DNA of 64,000 bases from Roseateles terrae (GCF_014192155.1 NZ_JACHXO010000008.1:62001-126000); one strand, 5' to 3'. Shown: positions 52,836 to 61,274, counted from the stretch's first letter. The notes: generated by a model from the sequence alone, not told the origin. Program-made: numbers and translations.

Positions 52836-53894
52836 ATGGCGAAGTCCTCCACCCCCCACGCGCGCCTTCATGCGCCCACCCTGCGCAGCCGTTCACGCGC
52901 TGCGGCGGTGCGGCTGGGGCTGCTTCTGATGTCGCTGAGCCTCGGCGCTGCCGGCGCCGCGACTGCGGGGTCGCTGCCAGAACCGATCATCGACCCGACG
53001 ATGGGCGCCGTGGCGGCGCAGGCGTCGGGCAGTGCTTCGCCGCAGACGCAGGCGGGTGGGCCCGGGGCGTCCGCGCGGCCTTCCAATCAGGGGGCGGGTG
53101 GCACGCCAGTCGGCCCTTCGTCCGGCACCGCCCCATCGACACCGATGCCGCAGCGCCAGCTGGCCAATGCCTTCCAGGCACCGCCGCCGCCCTCGGGGAC
53201 CCAGAGCATCGTGCCGGGTGGTGGGCGCATCGCCCCGGCGGCGAATCAGGCGCCGCCGAGCCCGCTGGAGGCCAGCCTGCAGGAGTCGCTGCAGATGCTG
53301 GCGATGGCCGGGGCGCGTCAGGTGGCGCCGAGTTCGGCCCGGGTGGAAGTGGAGCTGGGCCGGCTGGATCCCCGGCTGCGTCTGGCCCCCTGTGATCAGA
53401 TCCAGCCCTACCTGCCGCCCAACCAGCGGATGTGGGGGCGCACCCGGATCGGCATCCGCTGCCTGAGCGGCCCGACCAAGTGGAATGTGAGCCTGCCCCT
53501 GACCATCCGGGTGTTCGCGCCAGCCTATGTGGCGGTGGCCGACCTGCCGGTGGGCACCGAATTGACTCAAGATCGCCTGCGTCTGGCCGAAACCGACATT
53601 GCGGGCGAAACGGGGGTGATCTTCACCCATCCGGAAGCCTGGGTCGGACGCCATCTGGCCAAAGGCCTGATGGCCGGCGAGGCGCTTCGCTCCACCGACC
53701 TGAAGCTGCGCCAGTGGGTGCAGCCGGGCGACCGGGTGCAGGTGCAGGCGGCGGGCGACGGATATGCGGTGTCCGGGGAAGGGCAGGCGATGGGGGTCGG
53801 GCTGGAAGGCCAGGACGTCCGGATCCGGTTTGACAACGGGCGCATGGTCACCGGGCGAACGGTCGGCGAACGTAAAGTCGAGGTGCTGCTGTGA
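52836..53894 (+). CDS. flgA: FlgA, P-ring assembly chaperone
   Basis: 352 residues, periplasmic chaperone for P-ring (FlgI) assembly. A hydrophobic signal segment (AAAVRLGLLLMSLSLGAAGAA) ends near residue 45. An unusual Pro/Ala/Gly-rich linker of about 90 residues follows. The SAF-type chaperone domain then runs to the end: RVEVELGRLDPRLRLAPCDQIQPYLPP, GRTRIGIRCL, WNVSLPLTIRVFAPAYVA, KGLMAGEALRSTDLKL, DRVQVQAAGDGYAVSGEGQAM and GQDVRIRFDNGRMVTG. The linker makes it longer than typical FlgA. I chose the ATG at 52836; the frame is open to a TTG at 52782. Confidence 0.93.
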   Translation: MAKSSTPHARLHAPTLRSRSRAAAVRLGLLLMSLSLGAAGAATAGSLPEPIIDPTMGAVAAQASGSASPQTQAGGPGASARPSNQGAGGTPVGPSSGTAPSTPMPQRQLANAFQAPPPPSGTQSIVPGGGRIAPAANQAPPSPLEASLQESLQMLAMAGARQVAPSSARVEVELGRLDPRLRLAPCDQIQPYLPPNQRMWGRTRIGIRCLSGPTKWNVSLPLTIRVFAPAYVAVADLPVGTELTQDRLRLAETDIAGETGVIFTHPEAWVGRHLAKGLMAGEALRSTDLKLRQWVQPGDRVQVQAAGDGYAVSGEGQAMGVGLEGQDVRIRFDNGRMVTGRTVGERKVEVLL

Positions 53895-54009
53895 ATCTGG
53901 CTGGAAAATCCGGCCTGGAGCCGGTGCCGCCCCCTGATGTCGGGGCCTCTAGCGTGAAATGGGCGGGGTTTGCCCCGTTCTTCGGTAGCCATTTCGTGAC
54001 GACTGGCCC

Positions 54010-54036
54010 TAAAGTCTGGTCTGCACAGGTCGATAT
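54010..54036 (+). promoter_or_regulatory. Sigma-28 (FliA) promoter of flgMN
   Basis: TAAAGTCT, 11 bases, then GTCGATAT, a near-perfect FliA promoter. It lies about 64 bases before flgM. It would let FliA drive expression of its own inhibitor, the usual feedback arrangement. Confidence 0.82.
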
Positions 54037-54099
54037 ACCGAATATCGAATGGGGTCTGGCGTCGGTCCAGGCCCACGGATGAATGCCAGGAGAGTGGCC

Positions 54100-54483
54100 A
54101 TGAAGATCGGTAACAGTCCAGAACTCAATGCCTACACCAAGGTGAGCAGCACGCGCACCGGTGGGGCAGACGCCGGCCGTGCCGCCCCCGCAACAACCAC
54201 CGCGACCCCGAGCGCGACGGATGCCGCCACCAGTGGTGCTGGCAGCGCCGTCCGGGCCACGGGTGTGGCGGCGCAGGATTCAGCGTCGCAGGTGGCGCTG
54301 TCCAGCACGGCCAGCACGCTGATGTCGTCGTCGGTGTCGTCGGACGACAGTGTGGACATGGACAAGGTCAACCGCATCGCTGCCGCCATCCGCAACGGGC
54401 AGTTCAGCATCAATGCCGGTGTGATTGCCGACAAGCTCATCGCCAACACGGCGGAGCTGCTGGGCAAGGTACAGTCTCACTGA
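54100..54483 (+). CDS. flgM: FlgM, anti-sigma-28 factor
   Basis: 127 residues. It begins MKIGNSPELNAYTKVSS, then has a long Ala/Thr/Ser-rich stretch (about residues 20-65). The C-terminal part (SVDMDKVNRIAAAIRNGQFSINAGVIADKLIANTAELLGK, about 85-125) is the FliA-binding region common to FlgM. It inhibits FliA until it is exported through the completed hook. It is somewhat longer than typical FlgM because of the low-complexity insert. Its stop overlaps the start of flgN (TGATG). Confidence 0.93.
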   Translation: MKIGNSPELNAYTKVSSTRTGGADAGRAAPATTTATPSATDAATSGAGSAVRATGVAAQDSASQVALSSTASTLMSSSVSSDDSVDMDKVNRIAAAIRNGQFSINAGVIADKLIANTAELLGKVQSH

Positions 54484-54923
54484 TGTCTGCCCCGAAGATC
54501 AACGTGTCCGTCAACGTGCCTGGTGTCGCCATGTCTGCAACGCCCAATGCCCAGCCCTCGGTCGACCTTGAGCAGCCCCTGCAAGAGGTGGAAAGCTGCC
54601 TGAATCTGCTGGGCGATGCCCTGCATCGACGGGACACCCAGGCCATCGAACTGCATGCGGCGAGTCTGCATCTGGCGCTGGCCCGCGCGATCGAGCAATT
54701 CACCCTGGCAGCCCGCAGCGGCACCGTGCCGGCGGGTCTGCGGACCCGGCTGGTGCAGGCGGGTGGCCGGGTCGCGGCGCAGCGGGAGTCGCTGGCACGT
54801 GCCACGGCCGCGCTGGACCGGGCGATCGATGTGCTGATGCCCGGCGAGCCGTCGGGCCTGTATGGCGCCTCGGGCAAGAGTGAGCGCAAGTCGGCGCTGG
54901 CGGGTGGGTCGATCCAGGCCTGA
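54483..54923 (+). CDS. flgN: FlgN, export chaperone for FlgK/FlgL
   Basis: 146 residues, largely helical. The arrangement flgM-flgN and the family-like blocks (LEQPLQEVESCLNLLGDALHRRDTQAIELHAASLHLALARAIEQF; then VAAQRESLARATAALDRAIDVLMP) support FlgN, the chaperone of the hook-associated proteins. Sequence conservation is low in this family, so context matters here. It starts on the last base of the flgM stop codon and is followed by an intrinsic terminator. Confidence 0.85.
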   Translation: MSAPKINVSVNVPGVAMSATPNAQPSVDLEQPLQEVESCLNLLGDALHRRDTQAIELHAASLHLALARAIEQFTLAARSGTVPAGLRTRLVQAGGRVAAQRESLARATAALDRAIDVLMPGEPSGLYGASGKSERKSALAGGSIQA

Positions 54924-54956
54924 CCGGTTGGTGCGGGAGCCCCGCACGCTGAATAG

Positions 54957-54985
54957 AAAAGCCCAGCATCGCTGGGCTTTTGTTT
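54957..54985 (+). terminator. Intrinsic terminator after flgN
   Basis: AAAAGCCCAGC, a three-base loop and GCTGGGCTTTT followed by further T residues. The A-rich left side makes it work in both directions, so it may also end the opposing DUF1841 transcript. Confidence 0.9.
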
Positions 54986-55006
54986 GTGCGGTGAGTCGCG
55001 TCCGGC

Positions 55007-55438
55007 TCAGCGGGTCGCCTTGCGGCGCAGGCAATCCAAGTAGGCGTGGCCGTCCGGCGGCAGGCCGCTGCGTTGGGACGTCCAGATCATCTCGCCCAGG
55101 CACTCCATCGCTTCATGGTGCGCCTCATGCAGCGACTGACGGCGTGCCGCCAGCAGGTCCAGCGCCTGCCGGACGCCCCGCGGCTGGTCGATCTTGTGCT
55201 GCTCGATCAAGGTCAGGTGCATCGACAGGTGCAGGAACGGATTGGTCCGGCCATCCTCCACCGTGTAGACGGCCGCCAGGGCAGCGGCCGGGTCAGCCAG
55301 ATCGTCGTGGTACTCGGGATGTTCCACGATCCAGTCGGCCGCGATCACTTCCATCGGCGTCAGGGGCAGGCTCTCGCGCTGCTTGCGATAGGTCTCGCAG
55401 AAGAACTTGCGAACTTCAAGTTGGGAGGGAGCAAACAT
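55007..55438 (-). CDS. DUF1841 family protein
   Basis: 143 residues. The pattern FAPSQLEVRKFFCETYRKQRE...LTPMEVIAADWIVEHPEYHDDLAD, then NPFLHLSMHLTLIEQHKIDQPRGVRQ, matches the DUF1841 family found in beta- and gammaproteobacteria. No function is established. It ends convergently with flgN. Confidence 0.85.
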   Translation of the reverse strand: MFAPSQLEVRKFFCETYRKQRESLPLTPMEVIAADWIVEHPEYHDDLADPAAALAAVYTVEDGRTNPFLHLSMHLTLIEQHKIDQPRGVRQALDLLAARRQSLHEAHHEAMECLGEMIWTSQRSGLPPDGHAYLDCLRRKATR

Positions 55439-55462
55439 AAGCCGTGATTGTCACCTGCCTGC

Positions 55463-57298
55463 TCAAGACTTGCCGGCCTGGGGCTGCTGCTCCGGCTCCT
55501 GCCACGGCCGGGCGGCCTGACCGTCGGCCATCGCGCGGCGTTCCTGCGCCAGACGCTCTTCCAGCTGCTGCCGCCCCTGCTTGGACATCGCAATCAGCGT
55601 GTCCATGTCGCCGCGGTGTGGCCGCATGGCTTCCATCTGCTCCACGCTGTGGCGCCTGAAGCGCATCGCCAGCTGGCGCGCAGCATGCGGCGTCCAGCCG
55701 ATGTTCTCCATCACGCTGCGGGCGCTCATCAGGGCGGAATCCAGCGTTTCCCGCTCGATCATCGACACGCCCAGATCCCGCAACGCGTAGTAGTGCTGCA
55801 CATTGCGCGCCCGCGCCACCACCTGCAGATGGGGGAACTGCTCCTTGGCCAGTTCCGCAATCTTGAGGCTATGGTTCACGTCATCGACGGCGATCACCAG
55901 CACATGCGCCCGCTCCGCCCCGGCGATGCGCAGCAGTTCGAGCCGCGTGGCATCCCCCCAGAACACCCGCCAGCCAAAGCGCCGCAGCGATTCGACCGTA
56001 TCGGCGTCGTGGTCCAGCACGGTGGCGCTGACGCCGTTGGCATTGAGCACCCGGCCGATGATCTGCCCGTAGCGGCCAAAGCCCGCGATGATGACCGGCG
56101 ATTCCTGCTGCTCCTTGAGTTCATGCGGAGAGCTGCGTGTCTCCTTGCCAGCGCGACGCTGCACCCAGGCGAGCAAGGCCGGCGTCAGCGCGAGGGACAG
56201 GGCCACTGCGGCCACCAGCACCGAACGCTGGGCCGCGTCCAGGAGCGTGGCCTGCTCCGCCAGCTGGAACACAACAAAGCCGAATTCACCGCCCTGCGCC
56301 AGCAGAATCACAAACACCGGCCTCTCCAGCTTGGGCAGGTCCATCAGGCGGGACAGGGCATACAGCACGAGGCCCTTGCAGATCCACAGCGCGGCCAGCA
56401 GGCCCAGCACCACCAGCGGGCGCTCCCACAGCACCGTCAGGTCCAGGCCCATGCCCACCGCAATGAAGAACATGCCCAGCAGCAGCCCCTTGAACGGCTC
56501 CAGGTCGGCCTCCAGCGCACGGCGGTATTCGCTTTCGGCCAGCAGCACGCCGGCGGCGAAAGCGCCCAGCGCCATCGACAGGCCCACTTTCTGCATCAGC
56601 GCGGCGGTGCCCAGCACCAGCAGCAGCGAGGCGGCGGTGAAGATTTCCGGGGTGCCGCTGCGGGCGATCCAGCGCAGCAGCGGGCGCAGCAGCAGGCGGC
56701 CCCCCAGCACGATGGCCACCAGCGCGCCCAGGGCCAGCCACAGCTTGGCGCTGTTGTGCCCGCCGGCCGGACGTCCCTGGCTGGCCAGCAGCGGCACCAG
56801 GGCCAGCACCGGGATGGCGGCGATGTCCTGCAGCAGCGCGACGCTGATCACGCTCTGACCGGCACGGGTGCCGCCCAGGTTGCGCTCCGCCAGGACGGCC
56901 AGCGCCACGGCGGTGGACGACATCGCCAGGCCCAGCGCCGCGATGACCGCGGTGTGCCAGTCGGAGTCCAGCCAGAATGCCGGCACCAGCAGCAGCGCCG
57001 CGCAGCCCAGCATCTGGGCCGAGCCCCAGCCGAAGATGGGCCGGCGCATCGCCCACAGGCGCTTGGGTTCCAGTTCCAGACCAACCAGGAACATCATCAG
57101 CACCACGCCGAATTCACCGATCTCCAGCACGGTGGACGGGTGGCTGATCAGCCCCAGCACCTGCGGCCCCAGCAGCACGCCAGCGACCAGATAACCCAGG
57201 ATTGCGCCGAGCTTCAACCCTCGTGCCAGCGGCACCGCCAGCACGGCGGCGGCGAGCAGCACCAGGGGCGTCATCAACCAATTGCCATGCGACTCCAT
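55463..57298 (-). CDS. CPA2-type monovalent cation:proton antiporter with TrkA-N domain (Kef-like)
   Basis: 611 residues. About twelve hydrophobic segments fill residues 5-385 (for example LMTPLVLLAAAVLAVPLARGL; VLGLVVL-type repeats; VISVALLQDIAAIPVLALVPLLA). A TrkA-N/RCK NAD-binding domain follows (about 400-530), with VIIAGFGRYGQIIGRVLNANG as the Rossmann signature. It resembles KefB/KefC potassium-efflux systems, which are gated by glutathione adducts. Its start overlaps the stop of the upstream NAD(P)H oxidoreductase gene by one base, the usual KefF/KefG partnership. Confidence 0.9.
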   Translation of the reverse strand: MESHGNWLMTPLVLLAAAVLAVPLARGLKLGAILGYLVAGVLLGPQVLGLISHPSTVLEIGEFGVVLMMFLVGLELEPKRLWAMRRPIFGWGSAQMLGCAALLLVPAFWLDSDWHTAVIAALGLAMSSTAVALAVLAERNLGGTRAGQSVISVALLQDIAAIPVLALVPLLASQGRPAGGHNSAKLWLALGALVAIVLGGRLLLRPLLRWIARSGTPEIFTAASLLLVLGTAALMQKVGLSMALGAFAAGVLLAESEYRRALEADLEPFKGLLLGMFFIAVGMGLDLTVLWERPLVVLGLLAALWICKGLVLYALSRLMDLPKLERPVFVILLAQGGEFGFVVFQLAEQATLLDAAQRSVLVAAVALSLALTPALLAWVQRRAGKETRSSPHELKEQQESPVIIAGFGRYGQIIGRVLNANGVSATVLDHDADTVESLRRFGWRVFWGDATRLELLRIAGAERAHVLVIAVDDVNHSLKIAELAKEQFPHLQVVARARNVQHYYALRDLGVSMIERETLDSALMSARSVMENIGWTPHAARQLAMRFRRHSVEQMEAMRPHRGDMDTLIAMSKQGRQQLEERLAQERRAMADGQAARPWQEPEQQPQAGKS

Positions 57299-57987
57299 CA
57301 GACCGGCACTCCTTCCTGGGTGGCGGGGCGGTCCTCGGTGGGCACCTCCTCCTGGGCGGGCTCGGGCTGGCGGTCACACCACTCGGGCAGTTCCTGAAGA
57401 CCTTCGACAAAGCGGCGGGCGTGGGCCTGGATCTCCTCGTTCGAAGCCTTTTGCGCGCTGTGCAGCAGCAGCGGCGGCACGAAGCGCATGCCGCACAGCG
57501 CGGCGGTCTGGGCATACGGCAACAGGAAGTCTTCCACCGGATGATGGTTGTAGCCTCCAGCACTGTAGGCGTGGGCACTGCCGCCGGTGGACGTCACCAG
57601 CCACAGGTCCTTGCCATGCAGCGCATGGCCGCTGTTGCCGTAGGCAAAGCCGACGCTCAGCACCTCGTCCACCCACAACTTCATCAGGGCCGGCATGCCA
57701 TACCAATGCATCGGATGCAGCCACACCAGCAGCTTGGCGTCGCGCAGGGCTTCCTGCTCGGCATGGGTGTCAATCGAGTAATCCGGGTAGAGCGCATACA
57801 GGTCGCGCACCCGCACGGACGGCATGCCGTGCACGGCGGAGAGCAGGGCGCGGGTCACCCGGGAGTGGGCCAGATCGGGATGGGCCGCCAGGATCAGCAC
57901 GGGCGCGGCCGGATCGGACTCGGGCCGCTTCGGCGGGGTGCTGTCCCTCTCAGGGTTGGCACCAGGGGGATGTTGGGGGGAGGACAT
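57298..57987 (-). CDS. NAD(P)H-dependent oxidoreductase, KefF/KefG-like ancillary protein
   Basis: 229 residues with a flavodoxin-like fold: VLILAAHPDLAHSRVTRALLSAV, RDLYALYPDYSIDTHAEQEAL, LLVWLHPMHWYGMPALMKLWVDEVLS, LWLVTSTGG and YNHHPVEDFLLPYAQTAALCGM are the standard motifs of this quinone-reductase-type family. I chose the ATG at 57987 (MSSPQHPPG); the frame is open further upstream but that part is Pro/Arg-rich shadow sequence. The stop overlaps the antiporter start by one base, implying translational coupling and co-regulation. Confidence 0.85.
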   Translation of the reverse strand: MSSPQHPPGANPERDSTPPKRPESDPAAPVLILAAHPDLAHSRVTRALLSAVHGMPSVRVRDLYALYPDYSIDTHAEQEALRDAKLLVWLHPMHWYGMPALMKLWVDEVLSVGFAYGNSGHALHGKDLWLVTSTGGSAHAYSAGGYNHHPVEDFLLPYAQTAALCGMRFVPPLLLHSAQKASNEEIQAHARRFVEGLQELPEWCDRQPEPAQEEVPTEDRPATQEGVPV

Positions 57988-58061
57988 GGGCCGGGAGTAT
58001 GCGGTATCCCCTAAGATCCTGTGGCACCCGATCGAGGAGTACATCCAGCAGAGGAGGGCCC

Positions 58062-58706
58062 ATGCCGGTGATTCTGGTCGCCAACCCCAAAGGCGGTGTT
58101 GGCAAGAGCACGCTAGCGAGCAACATCGCGGGCTACCTGTCCCATCGCGGTCACACCGTGATGCTGGGGGACATCGACCGCCAGCAGTCCTCCGCGCGAT
58201 GGCTGGCGCAGCGGCCCGCCAGCGTGCCGCTGGTCCAGGGCTGGGAGTTGCAATCGGTGGACGGTCTTCGCACACCCAAGGGGGTGACCCATGCAGTGCT
58301 GGACACCCCGGCGGGACTGCATGGCAAGAAGCTGGCGCAGGCGCTCAAGATCGCGGACCGGGTGGTGGTGCCGCTGCAACCCAGCCTCTTTGACATCCAG
58401 GCGACATACGATTTTGTGCGGGAGCTGCAAGATGCCCGGCAGGATCGTGGGTCCCACGGACAGCGTCTGTCGGTTGGGCTGGTGGCGATGCGGGTGCGGG
58501 AGGGCACCTTGTCCCAGCAGCAGCTGCAGCAGTTCATCCAGCAACTGGGCCTGCCCATGCTGGCGCAGCTGCGGGACACGCAGAACTACGTGCAACTGGC
58601 CGCGCGAGGCCTCACCTTGTGGGACATCGCACCGGGCCGGGTGACTCGCGACCTGGAGCAGTGGCACGGACTGTGCGCCTGGCTGGAGCCGCCGACGCTC
58701 AACTGA
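58062..58706 (+). CDS. Orphan ParA/MinD-like ATPase
   Basis: 214 residues. The deviant Walker A motif is intact (VANPKGGVGKSTLASNI, residues 6-22), with GDIDRQQSSARW as the A' region and VLDTPAGLHG as Walker B. ParA-type ATPases position DNA or protein complexes; no ParB is present next to it, so the cargo is unknown. GAGGAGGG lies before the ATG at 58062. It is read divergently from the antiporter operon. Confidence 0.88.
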   Translation: MPVILVANPKGGVGKSTLASNIAGYLSHRGHTVMLGDIDRQQSSARWLAQRPASVPLVQGWELQSVDGLRTPKGVTHAVLDTPAGLHGKKLAQALKIADRVVVPLQPSLFDIQATYDFVRELQDARQDRGSHGQRLSVGLVAMRVREGTLSQQQLQQFIQQLGLPMLAQLRDTQNYVQLAARGLTLWDIAPGRVTRDLEQWHGLCAWLEPPTLN

Positions 58707-58767
58707 GTGCGCATCTCCGGGAGGGCGCGGGTCCTGCACGACACGACCGCACCCCTAGGAGACCCGC

Positions 58768-59220
58768 ATGCGCATGTTTGACACTCTGGACCAGCTGGAA
58801 CCGCTGATCGGCCAGGAGATTGGCCTGTCTGACTGGATCGAGGTGGACCAGGCCCGCATCAACGCATTTGCCGAAGCCACCGAAGACCGGCAGTGGATCC
58901 ATACCGACCCGGTGCGGGCGGCGCAGGGGCCGTTTGGTGGGCCCATCGCGCATGGTTTTTTGACCTTGAGCCTCTTGCCCCGCTTCTTCGAAACCGGCTT
59001 TCGTGTCGCCGAAACCCGCATGGGGGTGAACTACGGGCTGGACCGTGTCCGCTTTCCGGCGCCGGTCCCGGCCGGCAGCCGCCTGCGAGGCCGGTTCGTC
59101 CTCAAGCGCGTGGAAGCCATCGAAGGGGGGAAGCAACTGTGGGTGGAAGTCACCGTCGAATCCGATCGCGGGGACAAACCCGTCTGCGTCGCCGACTCCA
59201 TTACCCGCCAATACCGGTAA
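58768..59220 (+). CDS. MaoC-family (R)-enoyl-CoA hydratase-like dehydratase
   Basis: 150 residues with a hot-dog fold. DQARINAFAEATEDRQWIHTDPVRAAQGPFGGPIAHGFLTLSLLP contains the catalytic D/H hydratase motif and the AHGF block. The family includes enoyl-CoA hydratases acting on 3-hydroxyacyl-CoA, some used for polyhydroxyalkanoate precursors. The ATG at 58768 is preceded by TAGGAG. It follows the ParA gene by 61 bases. Confidence 0.87.
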   Translation: MRMFDTLDQLEPLIGQEIGLSDWIEVDQARINAFAEATEDRQWIHTDPVRAAQGPFGGPIAHGFLTLSLLPRFFETGFRVAETRMGVNYGLDRVRFPAPVPAGSRLRGRFVLKRVEAIEGGKQLWVEVTVESDRGDKPVCVADSITRQYR

Positions 59221-59280
59221 ATCAAGCGGCGTTCGGCAAGCCTTTTGTGTCGCTCGTAACGCCACGAAACCAATACCCCT

Positions 59281-59303
59281 AGAAGTTCTTTTAAAGAACT
59301 TCT
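59281..59303. promoter_or_regulatory. AT-rich palindrome between the MaoC gene and the LuxR regulator
   Basis: AGAAGTTCTT and AAGAACTTCT are perfect ten-base inverted repeats around TTA. It is striking in such GC-rich DNA. It could be an intrinsic terminator for the MaoC gene (a weak T/A context follows) or an operator upstream of the response-regulator gene, which starts 128 bases on. A possible -10 (TATGAT) lies at 59355-59360. Confidence 0.5.
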
Positions 59304-59430
59304 TAAGACTTGTCATGCCACCGTAAGGGGGAGTGTTTCGGCGCAACACCCACCCTATGATCGCGCCTTCCATGGGCAAAGTGCCCGGTGTGCACATTTG
59401 TCCTGGCGACAGGAATGAGGAGAGAGACGC

Positions 59431-60174
59431 GTGAGGGTTCTGCTGATCGACGACCATCCATTGATTCTGGCCGCGCTGCAGACCGTCATCCAAGGCCTGG
59501 GCGAAGACGTCCAGGTGCTGGGGGCGGACAGTGCCGCCCAGGCGCGTGACACGCTCAAGGCCCGGCAGGATTTCGATCTGGTGCTGCTGGATCTGAACCT
59601 GGGTGATGCGAGCGGTTTCGATGTTCTGGAAGAGTTCCGGGCGCTGTATCCGTCGCTGCCGGTGGTGGTCATTTCGGCCTCGGACCGTGCCAGCGATGTC
59701 ATCCGCGCGATCGACCAGGGTGCGATGGGTTTCATTCCCAAGCGCACCAGCAACGATGTATTGGCGCAAGCGCTGAAGCTGGTCATGTCTGGCGGCATCT
59801 ATGTGCCGCCGATGTCGTTGGGCAGCGAAGCGCCGGAGCCGGTGGAGGCGGTCGCGCATGAAGCGGTTCCGGTCACCATGGCCGACAAGCTGCAGCAGGT
59901 GCACGCGCTGGCCTCTCAGGCGGGCTACCAGACCACGACGGGCTTGGAGGGTCTGCAGCTGACGCCGCGCCAGACGGATGTGCTGGCGCTGCTGTTGCAG
60001 GGCAAGCCCAACAAGATCATCGCGCGCGAACTTGGCGTCTCCGTCGAGACCATCAAGGATCATGTGGCGGCGGTGCTGAAGGCGCTGGGCGTGAGCTCTC
60101 GCACACAGGCGGTGCTGGCGGTGGGGCAGATGGTGCAGCGCCAACCCAACGCGGCGTTCACGACCTTCCGCTGA
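59431..60174 (+). CDS. NarL/LuxR-type response regulator
   Basis: 247 residues. The receiver domain (about 1-120) has acidic residues D7 and D8, phospho-acceptor D54 in LVLLDLNLGDASG and Lys in FIPKRTS. A linker of about 65 residues precedes the LuxR-type helix-turn-helix (QLTPRQTDVLALLLQGKPNKIIARELGVSVETIKDHVAAVLKALGV). It starts with GTG at 59431, preceded by GAGGAGAG. No kinase lies next to it, so its partner is elsewhere. Confidence 0.92.
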   Translation: MRVLLIDDHPLILAALQTVIQGLGEDVQVLGADSAAQARDTLKARQDFDLVLLDLNLGDASGFDVLEEFRALYPSLPVVVISASDRASDVIRAIDQGAMGFIPKRTSNDVLAQALKLVMSGGIYVPPMSLGSEAPEPVEAVAHEAVPVTMADKLQQVHALASQAGYQTTTGLEGLQLTPRQTDVLALLLQGKPNKIIARELGVSVETIKDHVAAVLKALGVSSRTQAVLAVGQMVQRQPNAAFTTFR

Positions 60175-60252
60175 CTTCGTGCAGGTGCCGAAGCGACTTC
60201 ATCGCACCGCTCCCCGCACACCACCCTTCCCCCCCCACACCTCGGTGCAGGA

Positions 60253-60351
60253 CCTCGGACGCCCGGGGCCCCTTTGCGGAAGTAAAGAAGGGAATGGCCG
60301 GCGGAGCCGGACAGGAATGACATGAAGCAAAGGGGCCCCGGGCGTCCGAGG
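60253..60351. repeat. Dispersed long-hairpin repeat, copy 2 (intact)
   Basis: A perfect 24-base inverted repeat (60253-60276 and 60328-60351) encloses a 51-base loop. The loop and inner arm share a 46-base block with the interrupted copy at 711-867, in opposite orientation, plus the CATGAAGCAAA junction. It lies between the convergent LuxR regulator and scpA genes, so it could also work as a transcription stop for both. It is non-coding as far as I can tell. Confidence 0.8.
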
Positions 60352-60392
60352 GACGTGTCCACCGCCCATCCCAGCCCATCCCAAGCCGGGAT

Positions 60393-61274
60393 TCAGGCCC
60401 TCACCACCGCCTCATACGTCAACCGGACGTAGATCGGCGCAAACGCCTCCGCCTGGGTGATTTCCACGAGTCGCTCCCGCGACAACTCCAGCATGGCGAT
60501 GAAGCTGACCACCAGCACCTGCGGCCCGCGGTTCAGCTCGAACAGGTCCTCGAACTCCACGAATTTCTGCCCCTGCAGCTTCCTTAGCAGGTGGCTCATG
60601 TATTCCCGCACCGACAGCTGTTCCCGGCTGATCTTGTGATGCTGGTTGAGTTTGGCGCGGCGCATCAAATCGGCCCACGCTGCGCGCAGGTCATCCACAC
60701 TCACATCCGGCAGCCGCGGCGCCAGTGACTGCTCGATGTGGATCTGCGCCCGCAGAAAATCCCGCCCGAGCACCGGCAGCTGATCCAGCCGCATGGCGGC
60801 CTGCTTCATCTGCTCATATTCGAGCAGCCGCCGCACCAGCTCGGCCCGAGGATCTTCCGGCTCCGCGCCATCGTCCGATTTTTTCGGCGGCAGCAGCATC
60901 CGCGACTTGATCTCGATCAGCATCGCCGCCATCAGCAGATATTCGCTGGCCAACTCCAGGTTGTGGCGGCGGATCTGCTCCACATAGCTCAGATACTGAC
61001 GGGTCACTTCCGCCAGCGGAATGTCGAGGATGTTGAAGTTTTGCTTGCGGATCAGGTAGAGCAACAGATCCAGCGGCCCCTGGAAGGCTTCCAGGAACAC
61101 CTCCAGTGCATCCGGCGGGATGTAGAGGTCTTGCGGCAGGGTGAACAGCGGCTCACCATACAGGCGCGCCACCGCGACGCCATCCACCGTGTCGGGCGTT
61201 GTGGAAGCGCCTTCAGGCCCGGCCGGTGGGTCCGGCAGGGCCAGGGGGGCGTGGGACTCTGGGAGCTCGCTCAC
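60393..61274 (-). CDS. scpA: ScpA, segregation and condensation protein A
   Basis: 293 residues. The kleisin N-terminus is FQGPLDLLLYLIRKQNFNILDIPLAEVTRQYLSYVEQIRRHNLELASEYLLMAAMLIEIKSRMLLPPK, diagnostic of ScpA, and the C-terminal winged-helix part includes HLLRKLQGQKFVEFEDLFELNRGPQVLVVSFIAMLEL. It bridges Smc heads in chromosome organisation. Its start is the ATG at 61274 (MSELPESHAP). Confidence 0.93.
   Translation of the reverse strand: MSELPESHAPLALPDPPAGPEGASTTPDTVDGVAVARLYGEPLFTLPQDLYIPPDALEVFLEAFQGPLDLLLYLIRKQNFNILDIPLAEVTRQYLSYVEQIRRHNLELASEYLLMAAMLIEIKSRMLLPPKKSDDGAEPEDPRAELVRRLLEYEQMKQAAMRLDQLPVLGRDFLRAQIHIEQSLAPRLPDVSVDDLRAAWADLMRRAKLNQHHKISREQLSVREYMSHLLRKLQGQKFVEFEDLFELNRGPQVLVVSFIAMLELSRERLVEITQAEAFAPIYVRLTYEAVVRA

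Noticed and set aside
55448-57397. Long plus-strand open frame opposite the antiporter
   Set aside because: The product is a Gln/His/Arg-rich shadow; the minus strand encodes a complete antiporter with a TrkA-N domain.
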